Part shown: positions 25,002 to 34,512 of the stretch, piece by piece | Position numbering within the stretch: position 1 is the stretch's first letter | How the letters are laid out: every line of letters starts with the position of its first letter | Source: Alteromonadaceae bacterium | GTDB taxonomy: Bacteria; Pseudomonadota; Gammaproteobacteria; Enterobacterales; Alteromonadaceae | Assembly: GCA_014872785.1 (NCBI GenBank) | Contig: WKFJ01000037.1 | Coordinates: forward strand, 29,214-93,213 | Direction: 5' to 3' | Length of the DNA: 64,000 nucleotides | Translations under genes and position numbers: made by a program | The notes under the pieces: generated by a model | Told to the model about the DNA's origin: nothing | Seen by the model: the letters and a program-made list of their open reading frames with translations, nothing else | The model's database searches: none

Positions 25002-25667
25002 TTACTGCTCGTCTTCTAATTTAGTGAGGAGCGCTTGTATGTCATCTTTAGCCGCGAGAATATGCTGTTTGAGTGCTTCACAAGCCTTTTTAATTTTGCC
25101 TTTTTTGGCCAGGTCCAAAATTTGTCTGTGTTCTTCAGGTGCCGTTTCGAGACCGCCGGCAAGCATAATGTGCATGCGTACATACCGACTACAGTTTTGG
25201 TTAAGTGATGCAACTATCTCAAAGGTCTGTGGTCTATTGGCGCCGCTGTATAAGGCGTTATGAAATTCAGTATTAAGCTCGCCAGTCGCCACCATTGCAT
25301 CACCTTTTGCCATGGCTTTTTCAAGCTTTAGCAGATGCTGTTCAGCGACATCAAAATCACTTTTGGTTAGGTTTGGGATGGAGTGCTTAAGTAACTCGGC
25401 TTCCAAAAGCGCACGAAGCTCAAATGTTTCGGCCACTTGAGTGGCGGATATTTCAGACGCGGTAGCGCCTTTGTGAGCCTCAAAATTAACTAAGCCTTCT
25501 GCTTCCAACTGCATTAGTGCTTCGCGTACCGGAATTCGACTTACGTTCAGTTCTTGCGCCAATGCGGCTTGACGCAGCGGTTCGCCCGCCTTGATTTCAC
25601 CGCAAAGGATTTTTTCTCGAATGGCTTCGGCAACGAGTTGAGTACGGGTTTTGTGCACTATTTGCAT
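25002..25667 (-). CDS. GntR-family regulator (FCD domain) of hydroxyproline catabolism
   Basis: A 221-residue regulator: GntR winged helix (RTQLVAEAIREKILCGEIKAG through NVSRIPVREALMQLEAEGLV) and a helical FCD domain with metal-ligand-like His (LNTEFHNALY, EEHRQIL, LKQHIL). It lies at the downstream end of the hydroxyproline cluster on the same strand, 129 bases after the dehydrogenase, and has its own upstream palindrome. It is the probable repressor binding TTGTATACA-type sites at 9360, 25694 and 29291, released by a pathway metabolite. Assignment is by context. Confidence 0.85.
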   Translation of the reverse strand: MQIVHKTRTQLVAEAIREKILCGEIKAGEPLRQAALAQELNVSRIPVREALMQLEAEGLVNFEAHKGATASEISATQVAETFELRALLEAELLKHSIPNLTKSDFDVAEQHLLKLEKAMAKGDAMVATGELNTEFHNALYSGANRPQTFEIVASLNQNCSRYVRMHIMLAGGLETAPEEHRQILDLAKKGKIKKACEALKQHILAAKDDIQALLTKLEDEQ

Positions 25668-25693
25668 AAACTAAACGGGCTTAAACTGGCTTT

Positions 25694-25713
25694 GTATTTT
25701 GTATACAGTCTAC
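25694..25713. promoter_or_regulatory. GntR-type operator before its own gene
   Basis: GTATTTTGTATACAGTCTAC, 26 bases before the GntR start, shares 16 of 20 positions with the palindrome at 29291, including the core TTGTATACA. The right arm is weaker than in the other two sites. Confidence 0.6.
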
Positions 25714-25796
25714 CAGTTTAATCCGTCTTGCATAGCAACAGTTATTCTTGTCGCACCAATAAATGGTAATGAACGAGGTCATCCGAATGCCGTCAT

Positions 25797-27299
25797 CTAA
25801 ACACTTTCAACAGGTTGGTTCTGTACACACAAAGGACGCAAAAATCGTCTAAGTGCTTGTTGACCCACTGATGTGCTGCGAACATCTGTACTCGCTGGAA
25901 AGGGGCCACCGTGATTCATGGAGGCACAAATCTCCACTCCGGTTGGCATTTGGTTGTAGATTAGACGGCCAACCTTATAACTTAATGACTCACTCAAATC
26001 TGCATGTTCATATAGGTCGGCTTTTGAACCATGAACACATGCAGTAAGTTGTCCGTCCATAGTCTCGACGTATGCCTCGAGCTCTTCGCTTTGCTCGTAG
26101 GTCACAATAATTGCACATGGACCAAACACTTCTTTGTGAAGTTGTTTATTGTTTAAGAAACTCGCCATGTTAGTAATAAATAACGTCGCTTCGGTAAAAT
26201 GACTCTCTTTTTTATCGCCGCTCGCCCATCGAGTTAATGTCGAATTCAAACCTATGGCGTTGATGTCCTCCTCATAGCTTTGTGCTATGCCCTTACTGAG
26301 CATGGGATGTGCGGGTTTGTTTGCCAAATACTCTTTGGCACTGGCAAGAAATTCAATGGCTTTTACAGGAACAAACCAAATCCCCGGGCTTGTGCTAAAC
26401 TGGCCGTGACCGAGTAGCAATGAATCACACAATTGTTCTGCTAATTCACTACCCGCTTCACGGGCTTTTTCCGGCAATATAAATTGTGGGTTGGTGCTGC
26501 CAAGTTCACCGTAAAAAGGAATTGGATGTTCACGCTGGGCTATTGTTTGCTGTAACAATTGGGCTACTTTCAATGACCCGGTAAATCCTACGGCTTTGAT
26601 ATCGGGATGAACGACTAATTCATGAGAGAGTGCCGGGGTAGGGCTGTGCAGCTGCGAAAATACGCCAACTGGCATATTACAGGTGTCGATAGCTTTAGAA
26701 ATTGCACGTGCCATGATTTCACAAGTAATTGGATGCGCAGGATGAGCTTTTACTACCACAGGACAACCTGCCGCAAGCGCCGACACTGTATCGCCGCCCA
26801 ATGTTGAAAAGGCATAAGGAAAATTTGATGCGCCAAACACAGCGACAGTACCAAGTGGAATGTGAGTTAAACGGGTTGCCGGCTTTGCTACCGGGCGCCT
26901 GTTGGCATCGGCTTGCTCGACAATATCTTCGATACCACCTGTTTCTAACGCTTCTGCAAATAGTCGCAATTGATTGAGGGTTCGAGCGAACTCTCCTTGC
27001 AGTCTTACTCGGTTATAAACTGTTTCCCGTGCGGTTGTTGCAAGCAAAAGCGCTTCTTGTTTTGCAACCTCATTGGCAATCGTACGCAAAAATTCAGCTT
27101 TTTCATGTTGGCGTTTCTTTCGATAAACCACAAACGCCGTTTTGGCTGCTGACACTGCCATATCCAATTCGTCATTCGTTGCTATACAAAAAGCAGTATC
27201 GTCATAGCTATCTGTCGCGGGGAGGTAGGCGCTAAAGCAGTCGTGATTGCTATTGCCTAGCCACTGACCCGCAACTAAATTTTGTCCAGTTATTTTCAT
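25797..27299 (-). CDS. alpha-ketoglutaric semialdehyde dehydrogenase homologue, catalytic Cys replaced by Ser
   Basis: A 500-residue aldehyde dehydrogenase superfamily protein, closest to NADP-dependent 2,5-dioxovalerate dehydrogenase, which makes 2-oxoglutarate in the last step of hydroxyproline breakdown. Cofactor and structural motifs are present (FGASNFPYAFSTLGGD, VVVKAHPAHP, KAVGFTGSLKVA, PFYGELGSTNPQF with Glu265, KEVFGP). The family's catalytic motif GQFCTNPG reads GQFSTSPG here: residue 302 is Ser, encoded by AGC at 26394-26396. A single base change from TGC would explain it. Activity is doubtful unless the sequence is wrong here. It is the third gene of the operon, 11 bases after the epimerase. 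Confidence 0.85.
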   Translation of the reverse strand: MKITGQNLVAGQWLGNSNHDCFSAYLPATDSYDDTAFCIATNDELDMAVSAAKTAFVVYRKKRQHEKAEFLRTIANEVAKQEALLLATTARETVYNRVRLQGEFARTLNQLRLFAEALETGGIEDIVEQADANRRPVAKPATRLTHIPLGTVAVFGASNFPYAFSTLGGDTVSALAAGCPVVVKAHPAHPITCEIMARAISKAIDTCNMPVGVFSQLHSPTPALSHELVVHPDIKAVGFTGSLKVAQLLQQTIAQREHPIPFYGELGSTNPQFILPEKAREAGSELAEQLCDSLLLGHGQFSTSPGIWFVPVKAIEFLASAKEYLANKPAHPMLSKGIAQSYEEDINAIGLNSTLTRWASGDKKESHFTEATLFITNMASFLNNKQLHKEVFGPCAIIVTYEQSEELEAYVETMDGQLTACVHGSKADLYEHADLSESLSYKVGRLIYNQMPTGVEICASMNHGGPFPASTDVRSTSVGQQALRRFLRPLCVQNQPVESV

Positions 27300-27310
27300 G
27301 GTGATTGTTC

Positions 27311-28312
27311 CTATATGACTTGAAAACCCGCGGCGTATGGATCTTCGTCGTTAATTGAAATGCAGTTTTGGCCATAAACTTTGGCCCAGCCTTTGATGCT
27401 AGGAAGAATGGCGGGGTGGTTCGCAATTTCCGTTGTGCCTTCAATACAACCAACAAACTGACTACCTATGTAGCTTTCGTGTACAAAAAGTTGATTGGTT
27501 TCAAGCTGCCCTTTGGCGTGCAATTGCGCCATTCTGGCGCTCGTTCCCGTTCCACAAGGAGAGCGATCGATTGCTTTGTCTCCGTAGAAAACGGCATTGG
27601 CACTGCTTGAATTGCTCTTTTTAGGCTTCCCTGTCCATAGCAAGTGTGAAGCGCCGCACACGCTCGGATCTAGCGGGTGTTGACATTTGAGCTGTTCATT
27701 GACGATTTGACGAAGCATAGGACTGAAATGGAGTATGTGCTGTGCTGACCAATGCTCAATGCCGGGAAAGTGTTTTTGTGGCTCCACAATAATGTAAAAG
27801 TTGCCGCCGTAAGCGATGTCTACTGTCAGTTCACCCAGCTCTGGCACATCAATCTCTATGTCACGATGTGCTAGAAAGGAGGCCACATTGTAGATTTTGA
27901 CCCACTCCACCTTATTACTCTGCATGGAGTATTCAACAGTGACCTGACCGGCGGGTACATCAAGTACAAGCTTCCCCGCCTGTTTTGGATGCAGAAGGCC
28001 GGCCTCAAGTGCGGCTGTTACCGTTCCAATAGTACCGTGCCCACACATGGGCAAGCAGCCAGAGGTTTCAATAAACAGAATCGATGCATCGGCATCGCTG
28101 CTGCAAGGAGGATATAAAAAGGCACCAGACATCATGTCATGCCCTCTGGGTTCGAACATCAGCGAGCGTCGGATCCAATCGTATTCTGAGAGAAAGTGTT
28201 GCCGCTTTTCACTCATCGTATTGCCCATAAGTGTGGGGTGACCACTAGTGACAAGCCTTACTGGGTTACCGCAGGTATGGGCATCAATACAAAAATAGGT
28301 GCCTTTTTGCAT
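27311..28312 (-). CDS. 4-hydroxyproline 2-epimerase (proline racemase family)
   Basis: A 333-residue cofactor-free epimerase converting trans-4-hydroxy-L-proline to cis-4-hydroxy-D-proline. Both catalytic cysteines are present: MCGHGTIGTV (N-terminal half) and DRSPCGTGTSARMAQL (C-terminal half). The second Cys separates it from trans-3-hydroxyproline dehydratases, which have Thr there. HTCGNPVRLVTSGHP at the N-terminus is typical. AAGGAG precedes the ATG, and the deaminase gene ends 10 bases upstream, so it is in the same operon. Confidence 0.9.
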   Translation of the reverse strand: MQKGTYFCIDAHTCGNPVRLVTSGHPTLMGNTMSEKRQHFLSEYDWIRRSLMFEPRGHDMMSGAFLYPPCSSDADASILFIETSGCLPMCGHGTIGTVTAALEAGLLHPKQAGKLVLDVPAGQVTVEYSMQSNKVEWVKIYNVASFLAHRDIEIDVPELGELTVDIAYGGNFYIIVEPQKHFPGIEHWSAQHILHFSPMLRQIVNEQLKCQHPLDPSVCGASHLLWTGKPKKSNSSSANAVFYGDKAIDRSPCGTGTSARMAQLHAKGQLETNQLFVHESYIGSQFVGCIEGTTEIANHPAILPSIKGWAKVYGQNCISINDEDPYAAGFQVI

Positions 28313-28322
28313 GTGTTACTCC

Positions 28323-29231
28323 TTAGAAGTACTTAGCAAGATCGATACGTGTAGCCATAGCTTCGTTGTATAGCGTCTCAACATATTGTTTTTCTTCTTC
28401 AGGAAGGGTTAGACGTGGAGCTCGTACTGTTTCACTGCCGCGACCCGCTAATTGCTCTGCGTACTTAATGCATTGGACCAGCGTTGGGATGGTATCTAAG
28501 CGCAGAAGTGGTAAGAACCAACGCCAAATTTCGCGTGCTTCGTTGTACCTGCCCTGTTTTGCTAATTCAAAAATAGCCACAGACTCACGTGGAAATACGT
28601 TGGTTAACCCTGATATCCAACCCGTTGCGCCAAGCATAAGGCTCTCTAATGCAATATCGTCAACACCACCAAATACGGTAAATCTGTCGCCGAACGCGGT
28701 AAATAGTTCAGTGATTCTGCGAGTATCTTCAGTGGCTTCTTTTACTGCGACGATGTTGCTTTCTTCCGCTAATACTTCCATGCCCGCAATGGATACATCG
28801 ACACCGTAAGTAATCGGGTTGTTGTAAACCATCAACGGTAAAGAAGTGTTGCGAGCAATTTGTTGATAGTGGTGAATCGCTTCGCGTTCGGTTGAGCGAT
28901 ATACCATTCCAGGTAGGGTCATAAGGCCATCGATACCGATTTTTTCTGCGTCTTGGCTGTATTCGATGGCAAATTGTGTGGTGGTTTCAGCTACCCCAGT
29001 TAAAACGGGCACGCGTCCGTTAACCACCTCTTTTGCTGCACGCATAACTAGCCGTTTTTCGTCAGGTCTCAACGAGCAATTCTCACCTACAGTGCCATTA
29101 ACGATTATCCCGTGCACACCTTCCTTAATAAGGTTATCGAGCATGCGCTGGGTACTCTCAATATTGATGCTGCCATCGGAAGTAAATTGCGTGGTAACTG
29201 CTGGGTAAACCCCCTGCCATTGAACTGCCAT
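28323..29231 (-). CDS. DapA-family lyase, probable pyrroline-4-hydroxy-2-carboxylate deaminase
   Basis: A 302-residue TIM-barrel lyase of the dihydrodipicolinate synthase/N-acetylneuraminate lyase family. The Schiff-base lysine (NIVAVKEATEDTRR), the tyrosine (PLMVYNNPITYG) and the substrate-carboxylate loop (NGTVGENCSL) are visible. Adjacent to a hydroxyproline epimerase and FAD oxidase, it most likely deaminates and dehydrates delta-1-pyrroline-4-hydroxy-2-carboxylate to alpha-ketoglutaric semialdehyde. AGGAGGAG precedes the ATG. It is first in the minus-strand operon, whose promoter carries the 29291 palindrome. Confidence 0.88.
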   Translation of the reverse strand: MAVQWQGVYPAVTTQFTSDGSINIESTQRMLDNLIKEGVHGIIVNGTVGENCSLRPDEKRLVMRAAKEVVNGRVPVLTGVAETTTQFAIEYSQDAEKIGIDGLMTLPGMVYRSTEREAIHHYQQIARNTSLPLMVYNNPITYGVDVSIAGMEVLAEESNIVAVKEATEDTRRITELFTAFGDRFTVFGGVDDIALESLMLGATGWISGLTNVFPRESVAIFELAKQGRYNEAREIWRWFLPLLRLDTIPTLVQCIKYAEQLAGRGSETVRAPRLTLPEEEKQYVETLYNEAMATRIDLAKYF

Positions 29232-29290
29232 AGTGTGCTCCTCCTGTATTGATTACTTTATGACCGTAAGTGAACGGATTGCACTCTACA

Positions 29291-29310
29291 GTATATTGTA
29301 TACAATATTC
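29291..29310. promoter_or_regulatory. GntR-type operator in the divergent hydroxyproline promoter
   Basis: GTATATTG-TATA-CAATATTC, an almost perfect palindrome in the 119-base gap between the deaminase gene and the FAD oxidase gene, placed to control both directions. It matches the site at 9360-9379 in 18 of 20 bases. Confidence 0.75.
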
Positions 29311-29350
29311 AATATAAAAATTGGTTGGGTTGCAAAGTAAGGCGGAAACA

Positions 29351-30625
29351 ATGCCTATTAAAGTAGTTAAAACAACGAAAGTGGCCGTCATAGGGTCGGG
29401 AATCGTCGGAGTTTGTGCGGCGGTCGAATTGTTAAAGCGAGGGTTTGAAGTGACGCTGATTGATAAAAGTGGTGTTGCACAGGCCTGTTCGAAAGGTAAC
29501 GCAGGGCATTTCGCAACTGAGCAAGTCTTCCCTATGGCCAATGCTGATTTGTTAACTTCTTTGCCTAAAATGCTGCTTGAACGAAATGGACCTTTGCGCA
29601 TTCACCCGAAGCAACTTCTTCATTCGATGCCATGGTTTCTGCGTTTTTGCTGGAACATGCATAAATCCAGCTACGATAAAAATAAAGCCGCATTAAAATC
29701 TTTGAATCGTTTATCAATCGATGCTTATGAGACCCTACTTCGCGAGACGAACCTATCTCATATGTTAGTTAAGCAGGGCAGTCTAATGGTGTTTGAAAAC
29801 ACGCCGCAACGCCAAATTATTGAGCTGCTACAAAATTACCAACGTGAAGGGGTCGCGGCTGACTTGCTCACCGGGCGACAACTTCACAACTATCAAGTTG
29901 GTTTGCATAAAAGCGTAGGTGCCGCAATAAACTTTCTAGATGTTGCGCATACCACAAATCCGGAGTCACTGTGTTTAGCGCTTTTTAATCATTTTCTTTC
30001 ACTTGGCGGCCAATTTCTTGAGACCTCAGTAGATAAGATTGATAGCAATCACTCGAGTGTTTGCTTGGGTTCAGCAGAAGGGCGTTTTGTGTTTGACATG
30101 GCAATAGTCGCTGCAGGAGTGTGGTCAAAGCCTTTGTTAGAGCCGCTGGGATATAAGGTACCGCTTGAGGCGGAGCGCGGTTATCACCTTATGCTACCCA
30201 ATACTGATTACCTTAATTGTCCAATTGCCTCGTTCGAGCGCAAAATGATAATGACACCGATGAATAAAGGTTTGAGGATTGCGGGTACGGTAGAGTTTGC
30301 GGGTATTAATCGTCCTGCCGATTATTCAAGAGCCAAGATGTTAGGTAACCATGCTAGTGCGTTACTTGAGGAAGTAGGTCAACTAACTGTTGAGCAAGCT
30401 CAGTTAGATAACTCCAACCTTTGGATGGGTATGCGCCCTTCTTTTCCCGATTCATTGCCCGTTATTGGTCAGGCACCAAAGCATCCACGTCTTTACCTAG
30501 CATTCGGGCATTCTCATCTAGGGCTGACTCAAGCGGCGACTAGTGCTCGTTTGCTTGCACAGTTAATTCAGCAGGAGTCAACTGCAATTGATATGCGCCC
30601 ATTTTGCCTGAGTCGGTTTAACTAG
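29351..30625 (+). CDS. FAD-dependent D-hydroxyproline dehydrogenase-like oxidoreductase (DadA type)
   Basis: A 424-residue DAO-fold flavoprotein. The N-terminus carries the FAD motif VAVIGSGIVGVCAAVELLKRGFEVTLID, and the C-terminus the second dinucleotide-contact region LYLAFGHSHLGLTQAATSARLLAQL. It is expected to oxidise cis-4-hydroxy-D-proline to pyrroline-4-hydroxy-2-carboxylate, passing electrons to the respiratory chain. ATG 29351 has AAGGCGG just upstream and is preferred to TTG 29321. It is transcribed divergently from the rest of the cluster across the shared operator. Its stop overlaps the convergent acyltransferase gene by 8 bases. Confidence 0.88.
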   Translation: MPIKVVKTTKVAVIGSGIVGVCAAVELLKRGFEVTLIDKSGVAQACSKGNAGHFATEQVFPMANADLLTSLPKMLLERNGPLRIHPKQLLHSMPWFLRFCWNMHKSSYDKNKAALKSLNRLSIDAYETLLRETNLSHMLVKQGSLMVFENTPQRQIIELLQNYQREGVAADLLTGRQLHNYQVGLHKSVGAAINFLDVAHTTNPESLCLALFNHFLSLGGQFLETSVDKIDSNHSSVCLGSAEGRFVFDMAIVAAGVWSKPLLEPLGYKVPLEAERGYHLMLPNTDYLNCPIASFERKMIMTPMNKGLRIAGTVEFAGINRPADYSRAKMLGNHASALLEEVGQLTVEQAQLDNSNLWMGMRPSFPDSLPVIGQAPKHPRLYLAFGHSHLGLTQAATSARLLAQLIQQESTAIDMRPFCLSRFN

Positions 30626-32039
30626 GATCTGCCGTGCCTATACCTTTCTCCTTCATCACATTTTCTAAAAAGATGCCCCCTTTAATACCGTCCAATGCAC
30701 TTTCGATTAGGTCGGCGAGATGGTTGACATCGGGGATGGTGTCTCGACAGGCCATTAACCCAAACCCAATAGTATCGCAGTAACTGACGACGGTGATATT
30801 CAGGCTTTGCCCGTCGATAAGCACCGACAAGGGGTAGGTGCCCACTAATTTAGCATCGCCAAAATACAATGGCTGACGCGGCCCAGGGACATTGGATATG
30901 GTCACATTTGCCGGAGGTGGCAGTAATTCCGTCATATTTAGTTGATTCATGACTGCCACGAGTCCTTGTGCCACCACGGCAAAACTGGTTGCTGCACCTG
31001 GCGATAAGTCTTCAATTTCGTATTTAGCGTTAGTGGTGGACGCGCCAATTTTTTGCAGACGTTTCATCGTATCTGGTTCGTCTGTAGCAAGGTTTGCCGC
31101 CACATAAGTGATTTGATTACCGGTTCGATTGACTTGGCGAACTGATACCGGCACCGAAGCGATCAGGGATTTTTTGGGTAGCGCGTCTTTTTCCGTCATA
31201 TATTTACGCAAAGCGCCGGCACACATGGCTAAGATAATATCGTTTACTGTCGCGCCAGCTTGTTTGCCAATGGCCTTAATTTCAGATAGCGGCATGCTCT
31301 TCACCGCGAAGCGGCGGGCACCTGTGATTGGCACATTAAACATGGATTTAGGCGCAGTAAAAGGCGCTGGCGCTAAATTGTCACGCATACCGATCGTTTT
31401 CAGACCCTGTCCCCAGAATAGACTCGATAAGTCTTTGAGAAGTTTGGCGCGGTCGCCCACTTTGCGAGTGAAGTCTGCAGTACGCATACTTATTGGCTTT
31501 TTTTCTGCTTCTGCTTTTACTGGTTTAGGCGGTAATCCCACCCAGGGCGCCTTTACAGCGTTATCGGCTGACAGACTCAGAATGTTCTCCATCAACTCAA
31601 TACCGCCCATGCCGTCAATAGAAGCGTGGTGCATTTTCATGTAAATGGCGAAGCGATTGCCCTCTAGTCCTTCAATCAAATGGAACTCCCACAAGGGGCG
31701 CCCTCTATCCAACAAACGGCTGTGCAGGCGGGAAACCAGTTCCATTAAATCCTTTTCAGTACCCGGTTTAGGTAGGGCTGAATGACGCACGTGATAGTGA
31801 ATATCAAAATGGTCATCTTCTACCCAACTCGGCATCCGTGCGGTATTTGTAGAACTGAGTTTTAAGTTGAAAGGTGCGCCAGCAGGCTGAGCCTCAAGCT
31901 TTTCGATTAAGTCTCGAGGGTAATTACCTTCGTAACCTTCGGGGATCTCAAAAATCAGCAGATTAGCCACATTTACTGGAGTGGTTTGTTTTTCTAGGGA
32001 GAGAAAAGCAAGGTCAAGTGCGTTTAACTTGTGCGCCAC
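30618..32039 (-). CDS. wax ester synthase/diacylglycerol acyltransferase (WS/DGAT)
   Basis: A 473-residue bifunctional acyltransferase making wax esters or triacylglycerol as carbon stores. The catalytic HHASIDG (YMKMHHASIDGMGG) lies near residue 140, and the conserved TVNDIILAMCAGALR and the C-terminal NVTISNVPGPRQPLYF motif are present, as is the start MNALD-like LNALDLAFLSLE. Marine Alteromonadales commonly accumulate wax esters. It is a single-gene unit, convergent with the oxidase gene. Preferred acceptor (alcohol or diglyceride) is not predictable. Confidence 0.92.
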   Translation of the reverse strand: MAHKLNALDLAFLSLEKQTTPVNVANLLIFEIPEGYEGNYPRDLIEKLEAQPAGAPFNLKLSSTNTARMPSWVEDDHFDIHYHVRHSALPKPGTEKDLMELVSRLHSRLLDRGRPLWEFHLIEGLEGNRFAIYMKMHHASIDGMGGIELMENILSLSADNAVKAPWVGLPPKPVKAEAEKKPISMRTADFTRKVGDRAKLLKDLSSLFWGQGLKTIGMRDNLAPAPFTAPKSMFNVPITGARRFAVKSMPLSEIKAIGKQAGATVNDIILAMCAGALRKYMTEKDALPKKSLIASVPVSVRQVNRTGNQITYVAANLATDEPDTMKRLQKIGASTTNAKYEIEDLSPGAATSFAVVAQGLVAVMNQLNMTELLPPPANVTISNVPGPRQPLYFGDAKLVGTYPLSVLIDGQSLNITVVSYCDTIGFGLMACRDTIPDVNHLADLIESALDGIKGGIFLENVMKEKGIGTADPS

Positions 32040-32264
32040 GTATAAATCCTTTCACAATTCACGGGATGTTTATGTCCCTAAGTCTAGTCGACAGATTTCT
32101 AAAAAGGGAAGCAAACGAAGTAATTACAATTATAAAATAATCGCGTTACGGCAAAGTCAGGCTTTTTTTGTGGGAAACGGTAGATTTTCGCGCTCATCGG
32201 CGTAGTTTTTTCTCAAACAACCAGTAAACTAGCGCCCTTTCAAATACCTGCAAACCAACACGTC

Positions 32265-33152
32265 ATGCTTAAGCGCATTCATACCAAAATTTTGAACTAT
32301 TTTGTCTTAGTGCTGATTTTCACATTTAGTGCTCAGGCAATTGCGCAAGAAGCTGAGCGGATTAGTTACTTTGGAGCATCGGGGAAATACAGCTTTAAAA
32401 ACAAGCTGTTTGTGGAGCTACTTGAATTAGTGCTTACTAATACGCGCTCAGAGTTCGGCGAGCACCTGCTATTGCAATCGCCAGTGCGTGTGACTCAAGG
32501 TCGAGCTGTTGAAATGATGCAACAACGTTGTGAATTCGACTTACTCTGGTTAATGACATCTGACGAACGTGAAAAAGCCCTACTTGCGGTCAAAGTTCCT
32601 CTGCTAAAAGGTTTACAGGGACTTCGTGCATTAATGATAAAAAGCGAAAATATCCCTATATTTAATAACATTAAAAGCAGTGGCGACCTCAAAGGCTTAA
32701 GGGCGGGGCAAGGGCATGATTGGCCCGATACGCAAATATTGCTGCACAGCCGATATAACGTGTTTCCGGTTGTCAATTATCGAGCCCTGTTCGACATGCT
32801 CGACATGCAAAAGTTTGATTATTTTCCGCGTAGTGTGACCGAAATAGCCGATGAGTTAAAACTACACAGTGACAAAGGGTTAACCTACGTGCCGCACATA
32901 CTGTTGCGTTATCAGGCACCTATTTATTTTTTCGTCTGCCCAGATAAACCCCTGTTGGCTAAACGTATTAAAATGGGGCTAGAAAAAGCGATAGATGACG
33001 GAACCTTTGATAACTTGCTGCGTGAAAGCAAAGAGTTCAAAGCGTTTGAGCAGTTGGGTGGACTTGCTGGCAAAACTATCTTTGATTTAAAAAATCCGCT
33101 ATTGCTGTCCTCAGAGTTACCCAAAGGCAAGCGTTACTGGTTAGTCGAATGA
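32265..33152 (+). CDS. periplasmic substrate-binding-like protein
   Basis: A 295-residue exported protein with a signal peptide (ending AQAIA-QEAERI) and a fold like family 3 solute-binding proteins: YFGASGKYSFKNKLFVELLELVL, then GLRAGQGHDWPDTQIL and a terminal PIYFFVCPDKPLLAKRIKMGLEKAIDDGTFDNLL segment. The last is the common end of such proteins. No transporter is adjacent, so it may be an orphan sensor-type binding domain as often found in Alteromonadales. Ligand unknown. Confidence 0.75.
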   Translation: MLKRIHTKILNYFVLVLIFTFSAQAIAQEAERISYFGASGKYSFKNKLFVELLELVLTNTRSEFGEHLLLQSPVRVTQGRAVEMMQQRCEFDLLWLMTSDEREKALLAVKVPLLKGLQGLRALMIKSENIPIFNNIKSSGDLKGLRAGQGHDWPDTQILLHSRYNVFPVVNYRALFDMLDMQKFDYFPRSVTEIADELKLHSDKGLTYVPHILLRYQAPIYFFVCPDKPLLAKRIKMGLEKAIDDGTFDNLLRESKEFKAFEQLGGLAGKTIFDLKNPLLLSSELPKGKRYWLVE

Positions 33153-33228
33153 TAAACACTGACGAGCGTTTGTTTCGGTTGGGGTGAGTTGTTAGATTAG
33201 AACTACATTGATTCTGGACGTCGCTTAA

Positions 33229-34344
33229 ATGTCAATTAGAAAATGTTTTCTTATCTTCGCCATTTTTTTCTTGTTCATTACCGAGGGACTCTCGCAAACA
33301 GAGATACAAAAATCAGCGCAGCGTATTCTTCAAGCGTCGTTTAAGGCTGAACCATCAGTGCCAGCAAGGGGATTGATTGGGCTTAAGAACGGTAAAGTGA
33401 TTTTTGTGTCGGTGGTCGGACACCTTTCCACTGAAAAGGTGATTCCGTTTTCTAAAGACACACCATTTCGAATAGCGAGCAATACTAAAACCTATCTTGC
33501 AGCTCGTTATTTTCAACTTTTCGAAAACAACGAATTGGCGCCGACGGACACTATCGATAAATTACTGGATTCAGACACACTAAAAGGGCTCTTCGAAGCA
33601 GGCTATTTAGTTGATCAAATTACCTTATCCCAACTATTAGGCCACACAGCTGGATTACGTGACCACGCAACCTCTGACAGCTATTTTCAACAGATACTGG
33701 CGCAAACTGGTAGGCAATGGACGGCAAAAGAACAAATCAATTTGATGTTGAGCTTGGGTAAACCTCTATTCGAACCTGGCAGTGCACATAAATATTCAGA
33801 TACTGGTTATGTTCTGCTAGGGCAAATTCTAGAACGCAAATACCGACTGCAGCTTAGCCAGGTTGTCATGCAAGGGTTGAGTAGCAAAGGGGCTCCAACA
33901 GCAAGTACATGGTGGGAGTTTTACCAATCGTCACCTGAAACAGCGTTGCCAAGAAGCAGACAGTATCTAACAGGTGGTGATGTTTCAGATTGGCACCCTT
34001 CGGTAGATTTGCATGGAGGTGGTGGCTTGGTGAGTAGTCTTTACGAGATGGCACTTTTCACTGATATGCTCTTTGATAATGCCTTTTTTGATAAAGCGGA
34101 AACGTTAAACGCGATGACTAACGCCAGTGCAGTGCCGGCGCCTGAAAAATACCGGTTTGGTCTTACAGTCGCAGATGTGGCGGGTCATACCGCTATAGGA
34201 CATAGTGGTTTTTGGGGAACAGTGTCTTACTATTTCCCAGATTTCGATATCACCATAGCGGGCGTTGTTACTGACCAAACGGGTTATAAACGCATGCAAA
34301 GTGATATTGAAAAAATTGTCGGTGTTATTAGTGCATCGAAGTAA
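33229..34344 (+). CDS. beta-lactamase-fold serine hydrolase
   Basis: A 371-residue exported protein of the class C beta-lactamase/esterase group: signal peptide 1-22 (TEGLSQ), the nucleophile motif Ser84-N-T-Lys87 (FRIASNTKTYL), the second motif YSDTGYVLLGQ and a third motif GHSGFWG. Such proteins act as peptidases or esterases in the periplasm; beta-lactam resistance is not implied. It is followed by another serine hydrolase on the opposite strand, unrelated in detail. Confidence 0.85.
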   Translation: MSIRKCFLIFAIFFLFITEGLSQTEIQKSAQRILQASFKAEPSVPARGLIGLKNGKVIFVSVVGHLSTEKVIPFSKDTPFRIASNTKTYLAARYFQLFENNELAPTDTIDKLLDSDTLKGLFEAGYLVDQITLSQLLGHTAGLRDHATSDSYFQQILAQTGRQWTAKEQINLMLSLGKPLFEPGSAHKYSDTGYVLLGQILERKYRLQLSQVVMQGLSSKGAPTASTWWEFYQSSPETALPRSRQYLTGGDVSDWHPSVDLHGGGGLVSSLYEMALFTDMLFDNAFFDKAETLNAMTNASAVPAPEKYRFGLTVADVAGHTAIGHSGFWGTVSYYFPDFDITIAGVVTDQTGYKRMQSDIEKIVGVISASK

Positions 34345-34384
34345 GGTTCGTTGGGTAAAACCAAGGCAGCAATTAAGAGAAGTA

Positions 34385-34402
34385 GGGCCCTGTTAGCAGG
34401 GC
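34385..34402. other. hairpin after the serine hydrolase gene
   Basis: GGCCCTG-TTAG-CAGGGCC, a 7-bp GC-rich stem 40 bases past the stop at 34344. No T-run follows on either strand, so it may be a terminator of another type or an mRNA-stabilising stem. Confidence 0.4.
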
Positions 34403-34512
34403 CATGCATAAGCGTTGCTTAATACCTTCTTGGATAAGAGGGTGCGAACACTTCAAACTAGAGTATGCGCAAGCGCGGATGATTTTTCAATTTAATTAAG
34501 GTTACTCAATGT

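Noticed and set aside
31129..31644. Long antisense frame over the WS/DGAT gene
   Set aside because: Same reason; the acyltransferase is certain.
34385..34402. GGCCCTG hairpin as an intrinsic terminator
   Set aside because: No T-run follows on either strand; kept only as an unspecified hairpin.
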